The notes beneath the pieces are model-generated. The model saw only the letters and a program-made list of their open reading frames with translations. It made no database searches and was not told the DNA's origin. A stretch of DNA of 64,000 nt from Takashimella koratensis (lineage: Eukaryota > Basidiomycota > Tremellomycetes > Trichosporonales > Tetragoniomycetaceae), in the NCBI GenBank assembly GCA_003116875.1, contig BCKT01000011.1, forward strand, positions 744,001 to 808,000. The letters are read 5' to 3'. Positions 36,785 to 48,918 of this stretch are shown here, piece after piece; the first letter of the stretch is position 1; each line of letters begins with the position of its first letter. A program made the position numbers and the translations under genes.

Positions 36785-39007
36785 ATGCAGTCCGCCTTCA
36801 GGAACTCGATCCGCGCAGCGACCAACGTGAGTAGTCCCACAACATCGACTAGGTGGACCGGCCAGAGCGCATTGGGGATGGGAGCAAGCAGGGAGAAGAG
36901 AGAGAAAAAAAAAATGAGGAAAGAGATGGCGTAGACATTGGGCGAGGGATAGAAAGAGGTCAATATGGTCGGAAACACTCGACTGACACTTCACAGGCTC
37001 GCGCTCGCTTCGCCCCCGTCGCCGTCAGGTCGTACGCTACCGCCAAGCCCGGTACGTCGTCTTTCCCTTCCCCCTCGTTTCTCCTTCACCCTCTTTCATC
37101 GTCCTCGCGTCGAGGCTCCTAGTCTCATTCACCTTTCCATCTCTCATTCTTCTCTTCTTCTTTTCTCATCCAATTAAAAAGACTGTCGCTGACACTACTT
37201 GCTCCTCATCTTCCTCTTCTCTCCCTCATGTCAAAACCCTTCTCACTTTCTTTCCTCGATTTATCCTCCCCGATGTCTCTGCAACGTGCCAAAATGTCCC
37301 GCGACTCCTGATTCGACAACCCCGTCGCGCACTCTCGCTCCCGACTCACAGCCGCTTCGGAGGTCTCGTCCATCCTCGAGAGCCGCATCGCCGGCGCCTC
37401 GGTTGGCGGTGACGTCCAGGAGACTGGCCGTGTCCTCAGTGAGTAACTCCACTTGCCATTTCGGCCCTTTTCACCCTTGCCCAAACCCCGAGCTGCCACT
37501 AACAAAACCCCCACTTCAGCCATTGGTGACGGTATCGCCCGTGTCTACGGTCTCCGCAACGTCCAGGCCGAGGAGATGGTTGAGTTCTCGTCGGGTGTCC
37601 GCGGCATGTGCCTCAACCTCGAGGCGGACAACGTCGGTGTTACCATCTTCGGTTCCGACCGTCTCATCAAGGAGGGTGACACTGTCAAGCGTACCGGTCA
37701 GATTGTCGACGTTCCCGTCGGCCCCGAGCTCCTCGGCCGTGTCGTTGACGCTCTCGGTAACCCCATTGACGGCAAGGGCCCAATCAACACCAAGGAGCGC
37801 ACCAAGGCTCAGCTCAAGGCCCCCGGTATTCTCCCCCGTCGCTCCGTTCACGAGCCCATGCAGACCGGTCTCAAGTCGGTCGACTCCCTCGTCCCCATCG
37901 GCCGTGGCCAGCGTGAGCTTATCATCGGTGACCGTCAGACCGGCAAGTCGGCCGTCGCCATCGACACCATCCTCAACCAGAAGAAGTGGAACGACGGTGC
38001 CGACGAGTCCAAGAAGCTCTACTGTGTCTACGTCGCCGTCGGCCAGAAGCGTTCGACCGTCGCCCAGCTCGTCCAGACCCTCGAGCAGAACGACGCCATG
38101 AAGTACACCATCATCGTCGCCGCCACCGCCTCCGAGGCCGCCCCGCTCCAGTACCTCGCCCCCTTCTCGGGTTGCGCCATGGGCGAGTGGTTCCGTGACA
38201 ACGGCCGTCACGCCCTCATCATCTACGACGACCTTTCCAAGCAGGCCGTCGCCTACCGTCAGATGTCCCTCTTGCTTCGTCGTCCCCCCGGTCGTGAGGC
38301 TTACCCCGGTGACGTGAGTGTGGCACTAGTATTTTGGTCTTGTCATTCTCATTGCTTACAACCCGCAGGTCTTCTACCTCCACTCGCGTCTCCTTGAGCG
38401 TGCCGCCAAGATGAACGAGAAGTACGGTGCCGGTTCGCTCACCGCCCTCCCGATCATTGAGACCCAGGGTGGTGACGTCTCTGCCTACATTCCGACCAAC
38501 GTCATTTCCATTACCGACGGTCAGATCTTCCTCGAGGCTGAGCTCTTCTTCAAGGGTGTCCGCCCGGCTATCAACGTCGGTCTCTCCGTCTCGCGTGTCG
38601 GTTCGGCCGCCCAGACCAAGCTTATGAAGAAGGTCGCTGGTTCCCTCAAGCTCTACCTCGCTCAGTACCGTGAGGTTGCCGCTTTCGCTCAGTTCGGTTC
38701 CGACCTTGACGCTTCGACTCGTTACCTCCTCAACCGTGGTGCCCGTCTCACCGAGCTCCTCAAGCAGCCCCAGTACTCGCCCATGCCGACCGAGGTCATG
38801 GCCCCGCTCATCTACGCCGGTGTCAACGGTCTCCTCGACAAGGTCGACACTGCCAAGATCACCGCTTGGGAGAAGTCGTTCACTGAGCAGCTCAAGTCTC
38901 AGCACGCCGCTCTCCTCGAGAAGCTCTCGGGCGGTGTCCTCACCGACGAGATCGAGGCCGAGATGAAGAAGGTCATCGAGGCTCACGTCGCCGACTTTGT
39001 TGCTTAA
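36785..39007 (+). CDS. ATP1: Mitochondrial F1F0-ATP synthase subunit alpha
   Basis: Five exons (36785-36826, 36997-37051, 37352-37438, 37520-38313, 38369-39007) give 538 residues. The presequence [22 protein letters not shown] is split over exons 1-2. Mature hallmarks: [36 protein letters not shown], the non-catalytic P-loop GDRQTGKS at about residue 198, [36 protein letters not shown], and [17 protein letters not shown]. It ends EAHVADFVA. It partners the beta subunit, whose gene lies only 11 kb upstream. Codon use shows the same strong C-ending bias. The 5' half has four introns in 0.75 kb while the core is uninterrupted. Confidence 0.98.
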
Positions 39008-39697
39008 ACGCCTAGTTCTGGATTACTCTTATCTCTCTAGTTTAGGCATCGTTTCAACGTCGTCTTGACATTCTTCTTCTCTCCCCTCTTCCCCTTCTTC
39101 TTTTTATCCGTGGCATCATACCCCTTCCCCCTACTTCTTCCTTTCCGTAACCCTGATGAGTAAGATACAATCCTTGATCTCCGCGACCCATTTCTAAAAT
39201 GACAACAGAGGACGAGACGAGTGAGAGAGAGAAAAAAACCGTAGAAGTCGTAGTGGGAGGTTGAGGGTAGAAAGGGAAGAAATCGGAGAAGTGGGCGTGC
39301 GTGTCTGGTCGGGTTTGGTTGAATAGGTCAACGGGAAGAGTTTTATCATAGTCTTCCGCGTTCTTGTTCATCTCTACCCTTCTTTTCTCCATCTTTCAAA
39401 AAATGCAGAATACATTCAACAATACGAACGCTGGGACCGCTGGAGGTCTCGATGGAGTCGAGTGGATTCAACTAACGAAGTGACACGGGTGGTTGTTGGT
39501 TGGTAGTTCAATCGAGGTAACACGTCTCGGCACATGAAATGCGATACATCTCTTGAGGCCGTCGACTATCTCAAATACCTCTAGTCGAACTGAACCTCGA
39601 TCAACTCCCTAGGTCTCACCAGGACCAAGACCATAACCATAACCAGAAAGAACTACAGACTGATCTTCCCTTGACCAACGTTTTGCTTCTCTGTCTC

Positions 39698-39728
<31 letters not shown>

Positions 39729-40027
39729 ACGCCTCACGACGGAGCACGATGCGATGATGGTGATTCGACAATGCGAGTAAAGAATGCGAAATGCGTACAT
39801 AGTAATGTGGTGCCGATGGGGCTGGTAGTGGTTGTTGATGATGATGATGAAAGCGACTATAAACGCTCTGTACCTCGTTGGGATGGCCTTCTCCACCCTT
39901 CACTCGGCTTACCCTCTCTACCCCCCCTCTCTACCCCCCCCCCCCCCCCCCCCCCCTCCTCCTCTCACCCTCCCTCCCTCTCTACCTCGCTCGCTCGCTC
40001 GCTCGCTCGCTCCCGCCGGCCCACATA
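39008..40027. other. Intergenic with microsatellites, convergent 3' flanks
   Basis: About 1 kb between the stops of ATP1 and the gene at 40028. It contains a TC microsatellite (about 39690-39728), a 23-nt C run (39934-39956) and a CTCG tetranucleotide repeat (about 39985-40014). I see no gene. Confidence 0.6.
39934..39956 (+). repeat. Poly-C run, 23 nt
   Basis: An uninterrupted run of 23 C in the 3' flank of the minus-strand gene at 40028. Confidence 0.9.
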
Positions 40028-41898
40028 CTACTCCTTATACACAACCTTCTTCAAGATCCTTCCACCAAACTTCCTTGCCTGTACCCCTCCTCCTCTTTTC
40101 CTCAAATCCTCCGCTTTCCATGCAGCCATCTCCACATCCTTATCTCCCGCGCCCCACGCCGCCGCGCGCCGCTGACGATGCTGGATATCTTCAGGCGCAA
40201 GACCGTACTTTTTCCTCGCGGCTGCTCGGGCGAGGTTGAATTGCTCGATCCGGTCTTGCCACTCGACTTGACGACGCAGCTCTTCCCGCGCTTTCGAGTA
40301 GGCGTCGGAAGGCTTCGGTTCGGCCTGGGGTCTAATCAGGCCTTGGTCGTTGTCATAGTCATCAGAGTCGTGCCCATCGCTGTCGTCAGGCGTAGTGGCC
40401 GTCGCCATCGGACCATCACCATTCACGACTCTGCTCTGGCCCACAGCGTCTCCATTGTCGCCAACGTCACCACCCTGCTCAACCTCGACAGGGTCGTCAT
40501 CCACCAAGTCGTACAGCTTAATGCACCGAGCAATCATAAACTCGGGCAAAAGCACGTCGACGGCAAATTTCTGTTGTGCCCGGTCCGACTTGATCCTGGC
40601 GAACCGTGAACTGCCCGTCTGGAAGAAAAAAAACCATCAGCTCTGCCCAGTGATTCTGAAAAGTGACTCATCGAGAGAGTATCTCTCTTCGACCCACGGT
40701 AACAGTATTGAGCCAACGACAAAGCTCAGCAACGACGATATCCGTCTCGCGGTCTGTCGCGGTCCCCAAATTAGACTGTCCAGCCAGTTCCTCGAATTGA
40801 CGGTCGAAGAACAGATCCAGCCTCCACTTTGCGGAAGGGTACTGCTCCTGCACGAGTTGAAGCAATTGCGGACGAAGGGCAATGACTTGTTCGTTGACTG
40901 AGAGAGCTGCGAATTGGGCCGATGTCAACGAGTCGATAGAATCGAATGGGAGAGGCGGTGTGATGACGCGCGTGCGGATGGAACCGATGTTCGTCCCGGT
41001 ATCACCGTTGGTGTCAAAGTTCGGGTCGTCAATGAGAGACGAGGTGATTTCTTTGCCCAGCACGTAGTCGCCAATCTGAACGAGCGTCAGCAAAGGCCTT
41101 GAAGATGTTGAAGTACTTTCTCCACTTACCTCGCACTTTGCCAGTCTTTCAACCTCGTGCTTGAAGATTACCGGACCTTTTGACTCCAGTTGGTATCTCG
41201 GTGTCGTTCGTTTCACCGTATATCTCCGCACTTCGCCATCAAACATCTCGATGATGTAGACGTCGTGACCGCCTTTCCTCGTCGTTGGCTCGAAAGCGAC
41301 TAGCTTGCCGTGGAAGTAACACGTCTTGACCTTGGCAAGGCATGTATCCCGGAGCTTGACACTTTGAATCCGTCAGGAAGCGCCACTCGATCCAAGGGAC
41401 AGACAAGGAGAGGACAAGGGGAACGTACGGGTATGGGATAATGACGGTAGGGTAGAAGACCTCCTCGGGCTCAGTAGAGAGCGACAACTCTCTCGCCTGC
41501 CTTGCTTTTTGCACCGCAGCCCACCGCCTCGCATCCTCGATCATCCCTTTGATCGAGGGCATCTGCAAATCGTCTTCACTATCACTGTCTTTCTCCTCCT
41601 CCTCCTCGTTCGATTTCTTTCCCCTCCATTTCCCCCTCCCGTCATCCTCACTTGATCCATCGTGTGCCGTGCCGGCTTTGCGCTTTCTCTCCACGCCCTT
41701 CGGAAGTCGGATCTTGTCTTCCCCATTATCCAACGCTCGAGATTTACCCTTGGCCGTCGCTCTTGCCCAGCTCCCCTCAGCTGCACGACTGGTCTCGTTC
41801 GCGTCTTCGAGCATCGGCGCTTTCCGACTCCAGCTGAATGTACGCTTGGCAGGCGGTTTGCTCGTCGACCCCGGGTACTGCTTGGTCGAGAGTCCCAT
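40028..41898 (-). CDS. Unknown basic/acidic protein with a Tudor-like segment
   Basis: Four or more exons, about 530 residues. The start MGLSTKQYPGSTSKPP leads into a disordered Lys/Arg/Glu-rich region with bipartite nuclear-signal-like clusters and an acidic NEEEEEKDSDSEDD. A compact region VKTCYFHGKLVAFEPTTRKGGHDVYIIEMFDGEVRRYTVKRTTPRYQ looks like a small Tudor/Agenet-type beta barrel. It is followed by a helical middle (DLFFDRQFEELAGQ, DIVVAELCRWLNTVT), then VDVLLPEFMIARCIKLYDL, an acidic linker and a basic coiled C-terminus ending GGRILKKVVYKE. I do not recognise a named family; a chromatin or nuclear role is inference. It is divergent from GUS1 across 289 bp, with a TCACGTGA site between. 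Confidence 0.7.
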
Positions 41899-42065
41899 AA
41901 CTCTGAAGCCAGGGTGTGGTATTGGCAGAGAGGAGAAGAAGGAGGAGGGAGGTGGGAGGTGGAAGGTGAAGAGGTGAAGAGGTGGGGAGGTGGAGAGGGT
42001 GAAGAGGGGAGGAGGAGTGGACAGAAAGATACAGTGGTATCTTCCTCGTCATGTTTGGTTGGAGG

Positions 42066-42073
42066 TCACGTGA
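42066..42073. promoter_or_regulatory. Palindromic E-box in the divergent GUS1 promoter
   Basis: TCACGTGA lies in the 289-bp region between the unknown gene (start 41898) and GUS1 (start 42188). A related TCACGTG is in the ARG5,6/kinesin promoter. It would suit a Cbf1/bHLH factor; this is motif evidence only. Confidence 0.35.
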
Positions 42074-42187
42074 CATTCTCCTCGATTGCAAAAAGTCGAC
42101 TCCTTCAACCTCGAAACGATTCAACCACTTCTCCTCTCCTCTCTCCTCTCTTTCAACTACCCACCTACCTACCTTACACCTACACCC

Positions 42188-45100
42188 ATGTCCACCCTAT
42201 CTATCCCCGCATCGCTCATCAACAGCCCGCCGTGGTCGCTGATCGCGCTCGCGCTTCTCCAGGGCTCCGAAGTCACTTGGAACCTCGAGAGCGCAGAGAC
42301 CAGCCAGATCAGCTACGGTGGTGTGACCGGCGCCGAGGCGGTCTTGGCCAAGCTTGAAGAGAAGGTGCCGGGCAAGGAGGTGAGCAGATTGGGACATTGG
42401 CCATGATTTATATAGAGACCAAGCGCTGAAGGTCTTGATTCTATTCTCAATCCGTTGTCTGTTATATGACTGACGCCTTGTACTGCTATGCTCATGACAT
42501 GCTCTGACTCAACCGACTCGAACTCCACGACCACAGATCCCGCTCCCGCCCCTCCCCAAGATTCTCGACTCGGCCACTCCGTTCGCTGACGTCTCGGTCA
42601 TCCTCGACGCTCTCGACGACTATCTCGCATACAGGTAAGTTTTCTCCGCCTTTGCCCGCTTTCTTCTGCATCACTTGAGGTAGCCGGTTGAACCCCTTCA
42701 GGACGTTCTTTGCTGGCCCAGTGCTGGGCTTTGGCGACCTGACCATCTGGGGCACTATCCGCTGTAAGTTCCACGTCTAGCGAAAATCTCTCACCCCGCT
42801 GCGCGTGCCGCATTGCTGATCTTGCTCTTTAGCCAACACATCCGCCGCGGGGTCAGTGAAGAAGCCCGGACGGCCACACCTCGTTCGATGGTGGTCGTAC
42901 GTCGACTCGCTCCCTGTCCCCAAACAGGCTGTTCAGTTCGTCACCAAGGGCAAGAGCGATATCGAGAAGGCCAAGAAGGTCAAGAGGACCGAGGTCATCG
43001 AGGTCGTTCTTCCCAATGCCGTCCCGGGCAAGGTCGTGGTTCGATTCGGTGGGTACTGGAGGCTAGATTCGAGTCAGGGAGGAAGGACAGAGAGGGGGAA
43101 GGGGATGCAGGGAGAAGTTTGGTCTTGTATTTGAAGTCTGGGCTGACATGGACGCAGCGCCTGAGCCATCTGGGTACCTTCACATTGGTCACCTCAAGGC
43201 AGCTATTCTTAACCGCTTCTTCGCCGACAAGTACAACGGCAAGTTCCTCCTCCGATTCGACGACACCAACCCGCTCAAAGAGGAGGTGAGTAGAGGTTAA
43301 CTCACATGCTGTGATCTGCTCTTCCCTCGACTTTTGGAAAGGTCTGGACTTTTGGAAAGGTCTGGAGATCAGTAGCTGACCCTCCACGCCCAGGGTCACT
43401 TTGAGGAGGCAATCATGGAGGACCTCAAGATGATTGAGATCGCGTTCGACAAGGTCGTTCATACATCGGACCACTTTGACAAGATTATCGAGTACACCGA
43501 GAGGCTTATCTCCCAAGGCGATGCGTTTATGGATAACACTGATGCCGAGTTGGTGAGTCATGTCTGTGGACATTTGACTCCACCGATCCGTGCTTGTCAT
43601 GATTGAAAGGTCTTGGGTCAGTTCTGATGGATTGCCTCTAGGTCAAGGAGCAGCGACGCGCAGAGATCCCGTCCAAGAACAGGGACACCTCGGTCGAGAA
43701 GAACCTTGCCCGTTTCAAGGCGATGCTCGAGGGTACCGAGGAGGGCAAGACTTGGAGTCTTCGTGCCAAGATCGACCACCAGCACAAGAACGGGACGATG
43801 CGTGATCCTGTCATCTTCCGTTACGTCGAGGGTTCGCACCACATCACTGGGTAAGTCTTTTCACCCAACGCCGACTGGTCCAGTTGATTAGCGACGGATA
43901 CAAGGAGAAAAGACTGAGGTTTTGAAAGGAAGAGAGAGAAAGCTGACCTTGTGGTAGGACCAAGTACAAGGCGTACCCAATGTACGATTTGGCTTGCCCC
44001 ATCATCGACCACATTGACGGTGTCACCCACGCGCTTCGAGCCAACGAGTACGCGGCGAGGCACGAGCAGTACCAGTGGTTCCTTGAGCGTCTTGGGTTCC
44101 CCAAGATTGAGATCTTCGACTTTAGGTATGTCATGTCCTCAGCATTTGCACGGAATAACAGAGCTTCGGTCGAAGATGTACTAACGACTTTTGCCCTTTG
44201 TCTGACTTTATAGCCGAGTCGACTTTGTCTACACCGTATTGTCCAAGCGCAAGCTCAAGCACTTGGTGCAGAACAACGTCGTCAAGGGCTGGGACGACCC
44301 CCGATTCCCTACCGTTCGAGGTGAGGTAGCAGATCTCGGGCAAATTTCTAGCTCAGAATGCTGATGGTCGCAGGTATTCGATCGCGAGGAATGACGGTCA
44401 AGGGGCTCAAGGACTACATCATTGGCCAGGGCGCGTCGCAGCAACAGATGCAGCTCGAGTGGGACAGTATCTGGACCGTCAACAAGCGTGTGATCGACCC
44501 GATCGCCCCGCGTTACTGGGCCATCAACGAGGACAAGGCGTAAGTGGAAAGTGGACAAACCGGCTTGCGGCCCCCAAAAGCTACATATAGTATGGACGAG
44601 TTGCTGAGAGACCCCCAGGGTCAAGGTCACTGTCAAGGGTCGGGAGAGCGAGAGCGCCGAGGTGCTCGCCAAGCCTCTGCACAAGAAAAACCCCGAGGTG
44701 GGGGAGAAGAAGATGGTCTACTCGTCCCACCTCCTCATGGAGCAGGAGGATGTCTTGTCGTTTGGCGACAACGAGGAGGTTAGTGCGGGATTGCTGTCGA
44801 ACTCGATCTCAACAAAAGTAGACTGATCCTTTTGGCCCTAGATCACCGTGATGGACTGGGGAAACGCGTTCGCCGGCGCTCGGACCAAGTCTGCCGACGG
44901 TTCCATCGACACCCTCGAACTCACCCTCCACCTCGAAGGCGACTTCAAAAAGACTTCAAAGAAAGTCACTTGGCTCTCTGCCCCTACCGCTGAGCACAAA
45001 CTCGTCCCCGTCTCGCTTATCGAGTACGACTACCTGATCACGAAGAAGAAACTTGAGGAGGACGACAACCTGGATGATGTGGTCAACCCCAAGACTGAGT

Positions 45101-45809
45101 ACCGAACCAACGCTCTCGCCAGTGCAGAGGTTACGGAATTGAAGAAGTGGGATATTATTCAGTTTGAGAGGAAGGGATTCTATATCTGCCAGGGGACAAA
45201 GGACGCCGCGGGCAGGCTCGAGTTCGGTTTCATCCCAGAGTAAGTGGACTCAGAGTGTGGATTCCGGTGGCAAACGATGTGTTATAAGGTGGAATCATTT
45301 GAGGCTCACAAAGGTGTGATTCTTGTTGATTTGTATAGCGGCCGTATCCAGACCGTTTCGCTCAAGGCGACCCCTGCCCCCTCCGCGCCCAAGACCACCA
45401 CCGGTGGCGCCAAGGGCAGCTGGGGCAAGCCCGGGACCACCTCCGGCAAGAAGCAAGAAGCCGATGGTGTCTTCACAAACTTGTCAAACGCTACCAGCGG
45501 GTTTGAGATCCCGATCAAGACGGGCATGTTCAAGGCAGACAGGATTTAGTAAGTCTAGTTGTACAAGATGGACGCGATGGGGTGGAATGGGGCAATGAGG
45601 GGATGTGAGGGATGGATGGAAAGGATGAGGGTTGGAAAAAATCTTGCTGACAATGTACTTTACACCTCGTTCTTGTACTCTTCTCTTTTCGACTGTACTC
45701 CCTGATTTCATTCGTCGTGTCTCGTGATGATGTGTACAGCGGCGAAGAGGAAGTCAAGGCGGTAGCCCAAGTCAACATGTTCAAGGTTGACCCGATCTAC
45801 GATGCTTAA
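42188..45809 (+). CDS. GUS1: Cytosolic glutamyl-tRNA synthetase
   Basis: About 14 short exons, roughly 700 residues. The N-terminal 170 residues form a GST-like domain ([40 protein letters not shown]), as in eukaryotic enzymes that dock on Arc1-type cofactors. The class I core follows: [35 protein letters not shown] with the HIGH motif, [32 protein letters not shown], and [11 protein letters not shown] as the KMSKS equivalent. The C-terminal anticodon barrel ends [12 protein letters not shown]. It charges tRNA-Glu with glutamate in the cytosol. The intron around 43329-43364 has an exact 18-bp tandem duplication. The start has a CCC-ATG-T context and no competing upstream in-frame ATG. Confidence 0.96.
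43329..43364 (+). repeat. 18-bp tandem duplication in a GUS1 intron
   Basis: Two exact adjacent copies of gacttttggaaaggtctg lie within an intron, without effect on the reading frame. Confidence 0.85.
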
Positions 45810-46145
45810 TATGGATCATCTCTGCCAACAAGACCTCAATCAATCCCGGCATTGGTTTGACACGCATCTCGAGCGGTGGTAGTAATGAGAAGACAAGCGC
45901 AGTTATGTAAACATGTGCATGAACGTGATACATTGCTTCCCAAGTGTCGATTGAAACGTCAAAAAATAGGAGATACAATGTCTGAGATGAGTCTCAGAAA
46001 ACAGCAGCTACGGGATGAGACCGTGATACAGTGGTGTGGGGTATTGGGATGCTGGAGAATGTCACGAGCGCGAAGGTTCGAGATACATTGACTAAGCTGT
46101 GGGATGCGATGTTGACGAGTTGAGCGAGGTTGTCAAGACCGTCGG
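45810..46145. other. Intergenic, convergent 3' flanks of GUS1 and BTN1
   Basis: About 336 bp between two stop codons; no gene seen. Confidence 0.5.
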
Positions 46146-48611
46146 CTAAAGGTCGCGACACAAGGTACGGCCCTGTGCTACCTGACTATCGCAGAGCGCA
46201 ATCTCCACCGGCATCGAGATGAGCGAAGCGAACAGAATCCCTACAGTTGGGACAAACATTCACAATCGATGATTAGTTGAAATCGTTTCTCGTCACACTG
46301 TATACAGGCAGTATGGGGAGGATCGTCTTGGGTTTAACAACTCACCGCAAGAATCTGCTGCTCCTACTGCTCCAATCCTAAATTCTCGCTCGGCTTTACC
46401 TCTCGGACTATCGTCGTCGTCCCCTGCGCTTCCCTCTCTCCCTACATGGAAAAAAGTATTCACATACGCACACCCGCCACATAACCCTTCCAGACAGATC
46501 AGGAGGAACACGCACGTGATTGCTCGGTCAGTCCCTGGCCATACGGGGCTAGCAGTGGATGTGGACGAGAGAGAAGGAGGAGAGGAGAATATGAAGGAAC
46601 GGGCTTGGAGAGTGAGAAGAGTGAGGACCCCGAATTGGGTAAGGACTGGAGCCGGGAGAAGGCGTCTTGGGAGAGGTGGAAGGCCGAGGGATAGAGAAGA
46701 GCGAGAAAGGAAAACGAATGTTTGGTCTGTAGAAGTGGGAGGTTAGAAATGCGTGGATCGTAGCGAGGGGAATTGGGGATGAGGAGTAGGCGCCTAGTAG
46801 GAAAGGAGAGGGAGGGAAGGGATTGGAAGAGGGAAGACAGGGGTTGACACTACGTACAGGTCAGACTCCAGAAGGGATAAAAATCTCTTGGCGATTTGAA
46901 TAGCCAAGCCCAGAAACCCTTCGTCGGTGGTGTGAAGACAAGGGTTGGTGCGACGCCCTAAGGAAGACTATGTCAGCTTCAACTCACCGCAAAGGGCTCG
47001 GTCGTATTCTGCCTGACCCTTGGCATAACGATAGGCACAGACACGCACCGAATTAATCAGGTACTCTTCGATATACACTGCACAGAGCGGGAGCATATAC
47101 GGTACCGCCAAAGGTTGAAGCAATGTCAGTTTCTCGGCTGTGCTCAATCGCACTTCAGTTTGGTGTTCCTTGAGTGGCGGTCCACCGGTCTCGGGGTCGA
47201 CAGAGGCAGGGCGGATTGACGCCGCCGTGTCGTCGTCGTCGTCGGCGTCGTCCTCCCCGTCTACATCCGTAGCTAGGGGCTTGTATTGCCCGCCCAAGGA
47301 GGGCGTGAGATCTGACATGGATGGCAGGACGAAGGCGTACGTGATTGGGAAGAAGAGCGGAAGAAACTGCATTGTCGATAAATGCAGCAGGAATGAGATA
47401 CGATCAGTAGCGCTCAGAGTCAATGGAGTGACGAGCAAGATCAGTAGGAGCGACTACTTACGCTGGAGATCCCGAGGCCGCCCTTGACACCCAGTCCACG
47501 TAGGACCCACCATATCGCCGCGCCCGCAATCCCGGCCAGACCTGTACCGCTCGACCAAGCACCCAGGGCGGTGCGGGAAGACGAAGGCGTCGGGAGGCGA
47601 GTGGTGAGTTGAAGGAAAGTGAGCTCGCCCAGACCCGACGAGAAAGAGGCGAGACCGATACCCAGGAGTCGGGGGTAGACGGAAGAGGACAGAGCGATAA
47701 TCTGGTCAAAGTAGAGATAGTAGTGATGAGATCAGTCATATAAGTGGTTCTGAAGAGTAAGAATATGAGAGACGGGAGAAGGGGAAAGGGCTAGGAGAAG
47801 CAGACTCACGACGATACCTAGCCAGCTGACAAAGGTACAAAACCCAACTCGGCGGCGATACCGAATCGTTCCAGTTGACAAAAGTGGCCAACCGACTTTT
47901 GCAAGTAGCGCCGGGAAGATATTGAAGAAGGCGACGATACCCTTGGGGGTCGTGCTGGGTACCAAGTCGAGAGCGGCGGAGAGGATGATGACGTAGAGGA
48001 CTGAGCAGAAGGTTAGAGTCTAGACGAATCGGAGTGTATCTCTGAACTAGTCTGGAATCACTGACCATTGTTGAGAAGTCCAAAGGTCACGAATGCGATG
48101 AAAAGCCTTGTGCTCGCCCATCGTGGGAGGTTCCCTTTATCTTGTGACTCGGCATCGTCGTGAGCTGTCGCGGGTCAGGGTATCAGTTGATGTTTCTCTC
48201 TTCTCTCTTGAACCATCAAGAGCTGAGTCTGGGGATAGGCTAGGGGTAGACACCTGAGCATTACTGACCGCGTATAAAGTCGTCCACATCCGTCTCGTCG
48301 TCCCCTTCATCTACGTCGTCCTCCCTCTGACCGGATTTGCCGCTCTGATCGCTGCTATTGACGCCCCTCCACCCGGTCTCTCCTCCGACCCCACCGACCC
48401 CACCCACACCCTCCTCCGCACCCGCCAGCGGTCTCCGCTCGTCCGACATGTAAGAAACTTTGGCCCCGCTACGGGACTGGCTTCCGATGCGACTATGATT
48501 TTGGCTAGAGGAAGGCGCCCAGGGGTCGCTGGCGAGGTCTGGTTCTGCCATGAGTCGGGAAGATGGTGAGGCAGTATGGGTAAGGGGTACAAGTGGGACA
48601 GCACTGTCCAT
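46146..48611 (-). CDS. BTN1: Battenin (CLN3/Btn1), vacuolar membrane protein
   Basis: About ten exons. The first encodes a long cytosolic, Ser/Gly/acidic N-terminus (MDSAVPLVPLTHTASPSS to DETDVDDFIRG). The membrane part begins RLFIAFVTFGLLNNVLYVIILSAALDLVPSTTPKGIVAFFNIFPAL, and later GLASFSSGLGELTFLQLTTR, SGTGLAGIAGAAIWWVLRGLG and a long acidic loop. The C-terminal half has RDFYPFWSLTYQTFVFLSRSSLSL, then LLICLEGLCGGCAYVNTFFHVGRE, REFRIGAVGAADSCGILFASLISMPVEIALC. The GLLNN, SRSS and EGLLGGAAYVNTF patterns are hallmarks of CLN3. In fungi Btn1 sits in the vacuole membrane and affects vacuolar pH and basic amino-acid balance. It is head-to-head with the ELMO gene across 290 bp. Confidence 0.93.
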
Positions 48612-48774
48612 GCGCCTGTGATCAAGGCGGAGAGAGAGAGGCCACGAGGGAGGGCGCGATGAGCGGGGGGTAGAGGGTAGAAGGATAGAGAAAAAGGGCG
48701 ATGGGAGATGTTGTCAACAGATAACGGCCGTGTCATTTAGCACTGGCTCCTTTCCACCGTACAACCGTGCCTGA

Positions 48775-48918
48775 ATGACCGTACTCGACCTTCCCGTTTG
48801 GACCATCCCACTCAAGACGCTTCCCGCCGGGGTCATCCTCCTAACCATCCTCTTCTTCCTCGTCCTCATCATCACCCCGAGCCCCTCGACCCCCATTCGA
48901 TATGGCAGACAACCCTAA
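48775..48918 (+). CDS. Upstream ORF, 47 codons, overlapping the ELMO start
   Basis: A short ORF opens 127 nt upstream of the ELMO start and ends 16 nt inside it, in another frame. It reads MTVLDLPVWTIPLKTLPAG, then a strongly hydrophobic VILLTILFFLVLIIT and a short tail. If transcribed, ribosomes reading it would pass the main ATG, so it could repress ELMO. It may equally be an accident in the short promoter; the transcription start is unknown. Confidence 0.3.
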   Translation: MTVLDLPVWTIPLKTLPAGVILLTILFFLVLIITPSPSTPIRYGRQP

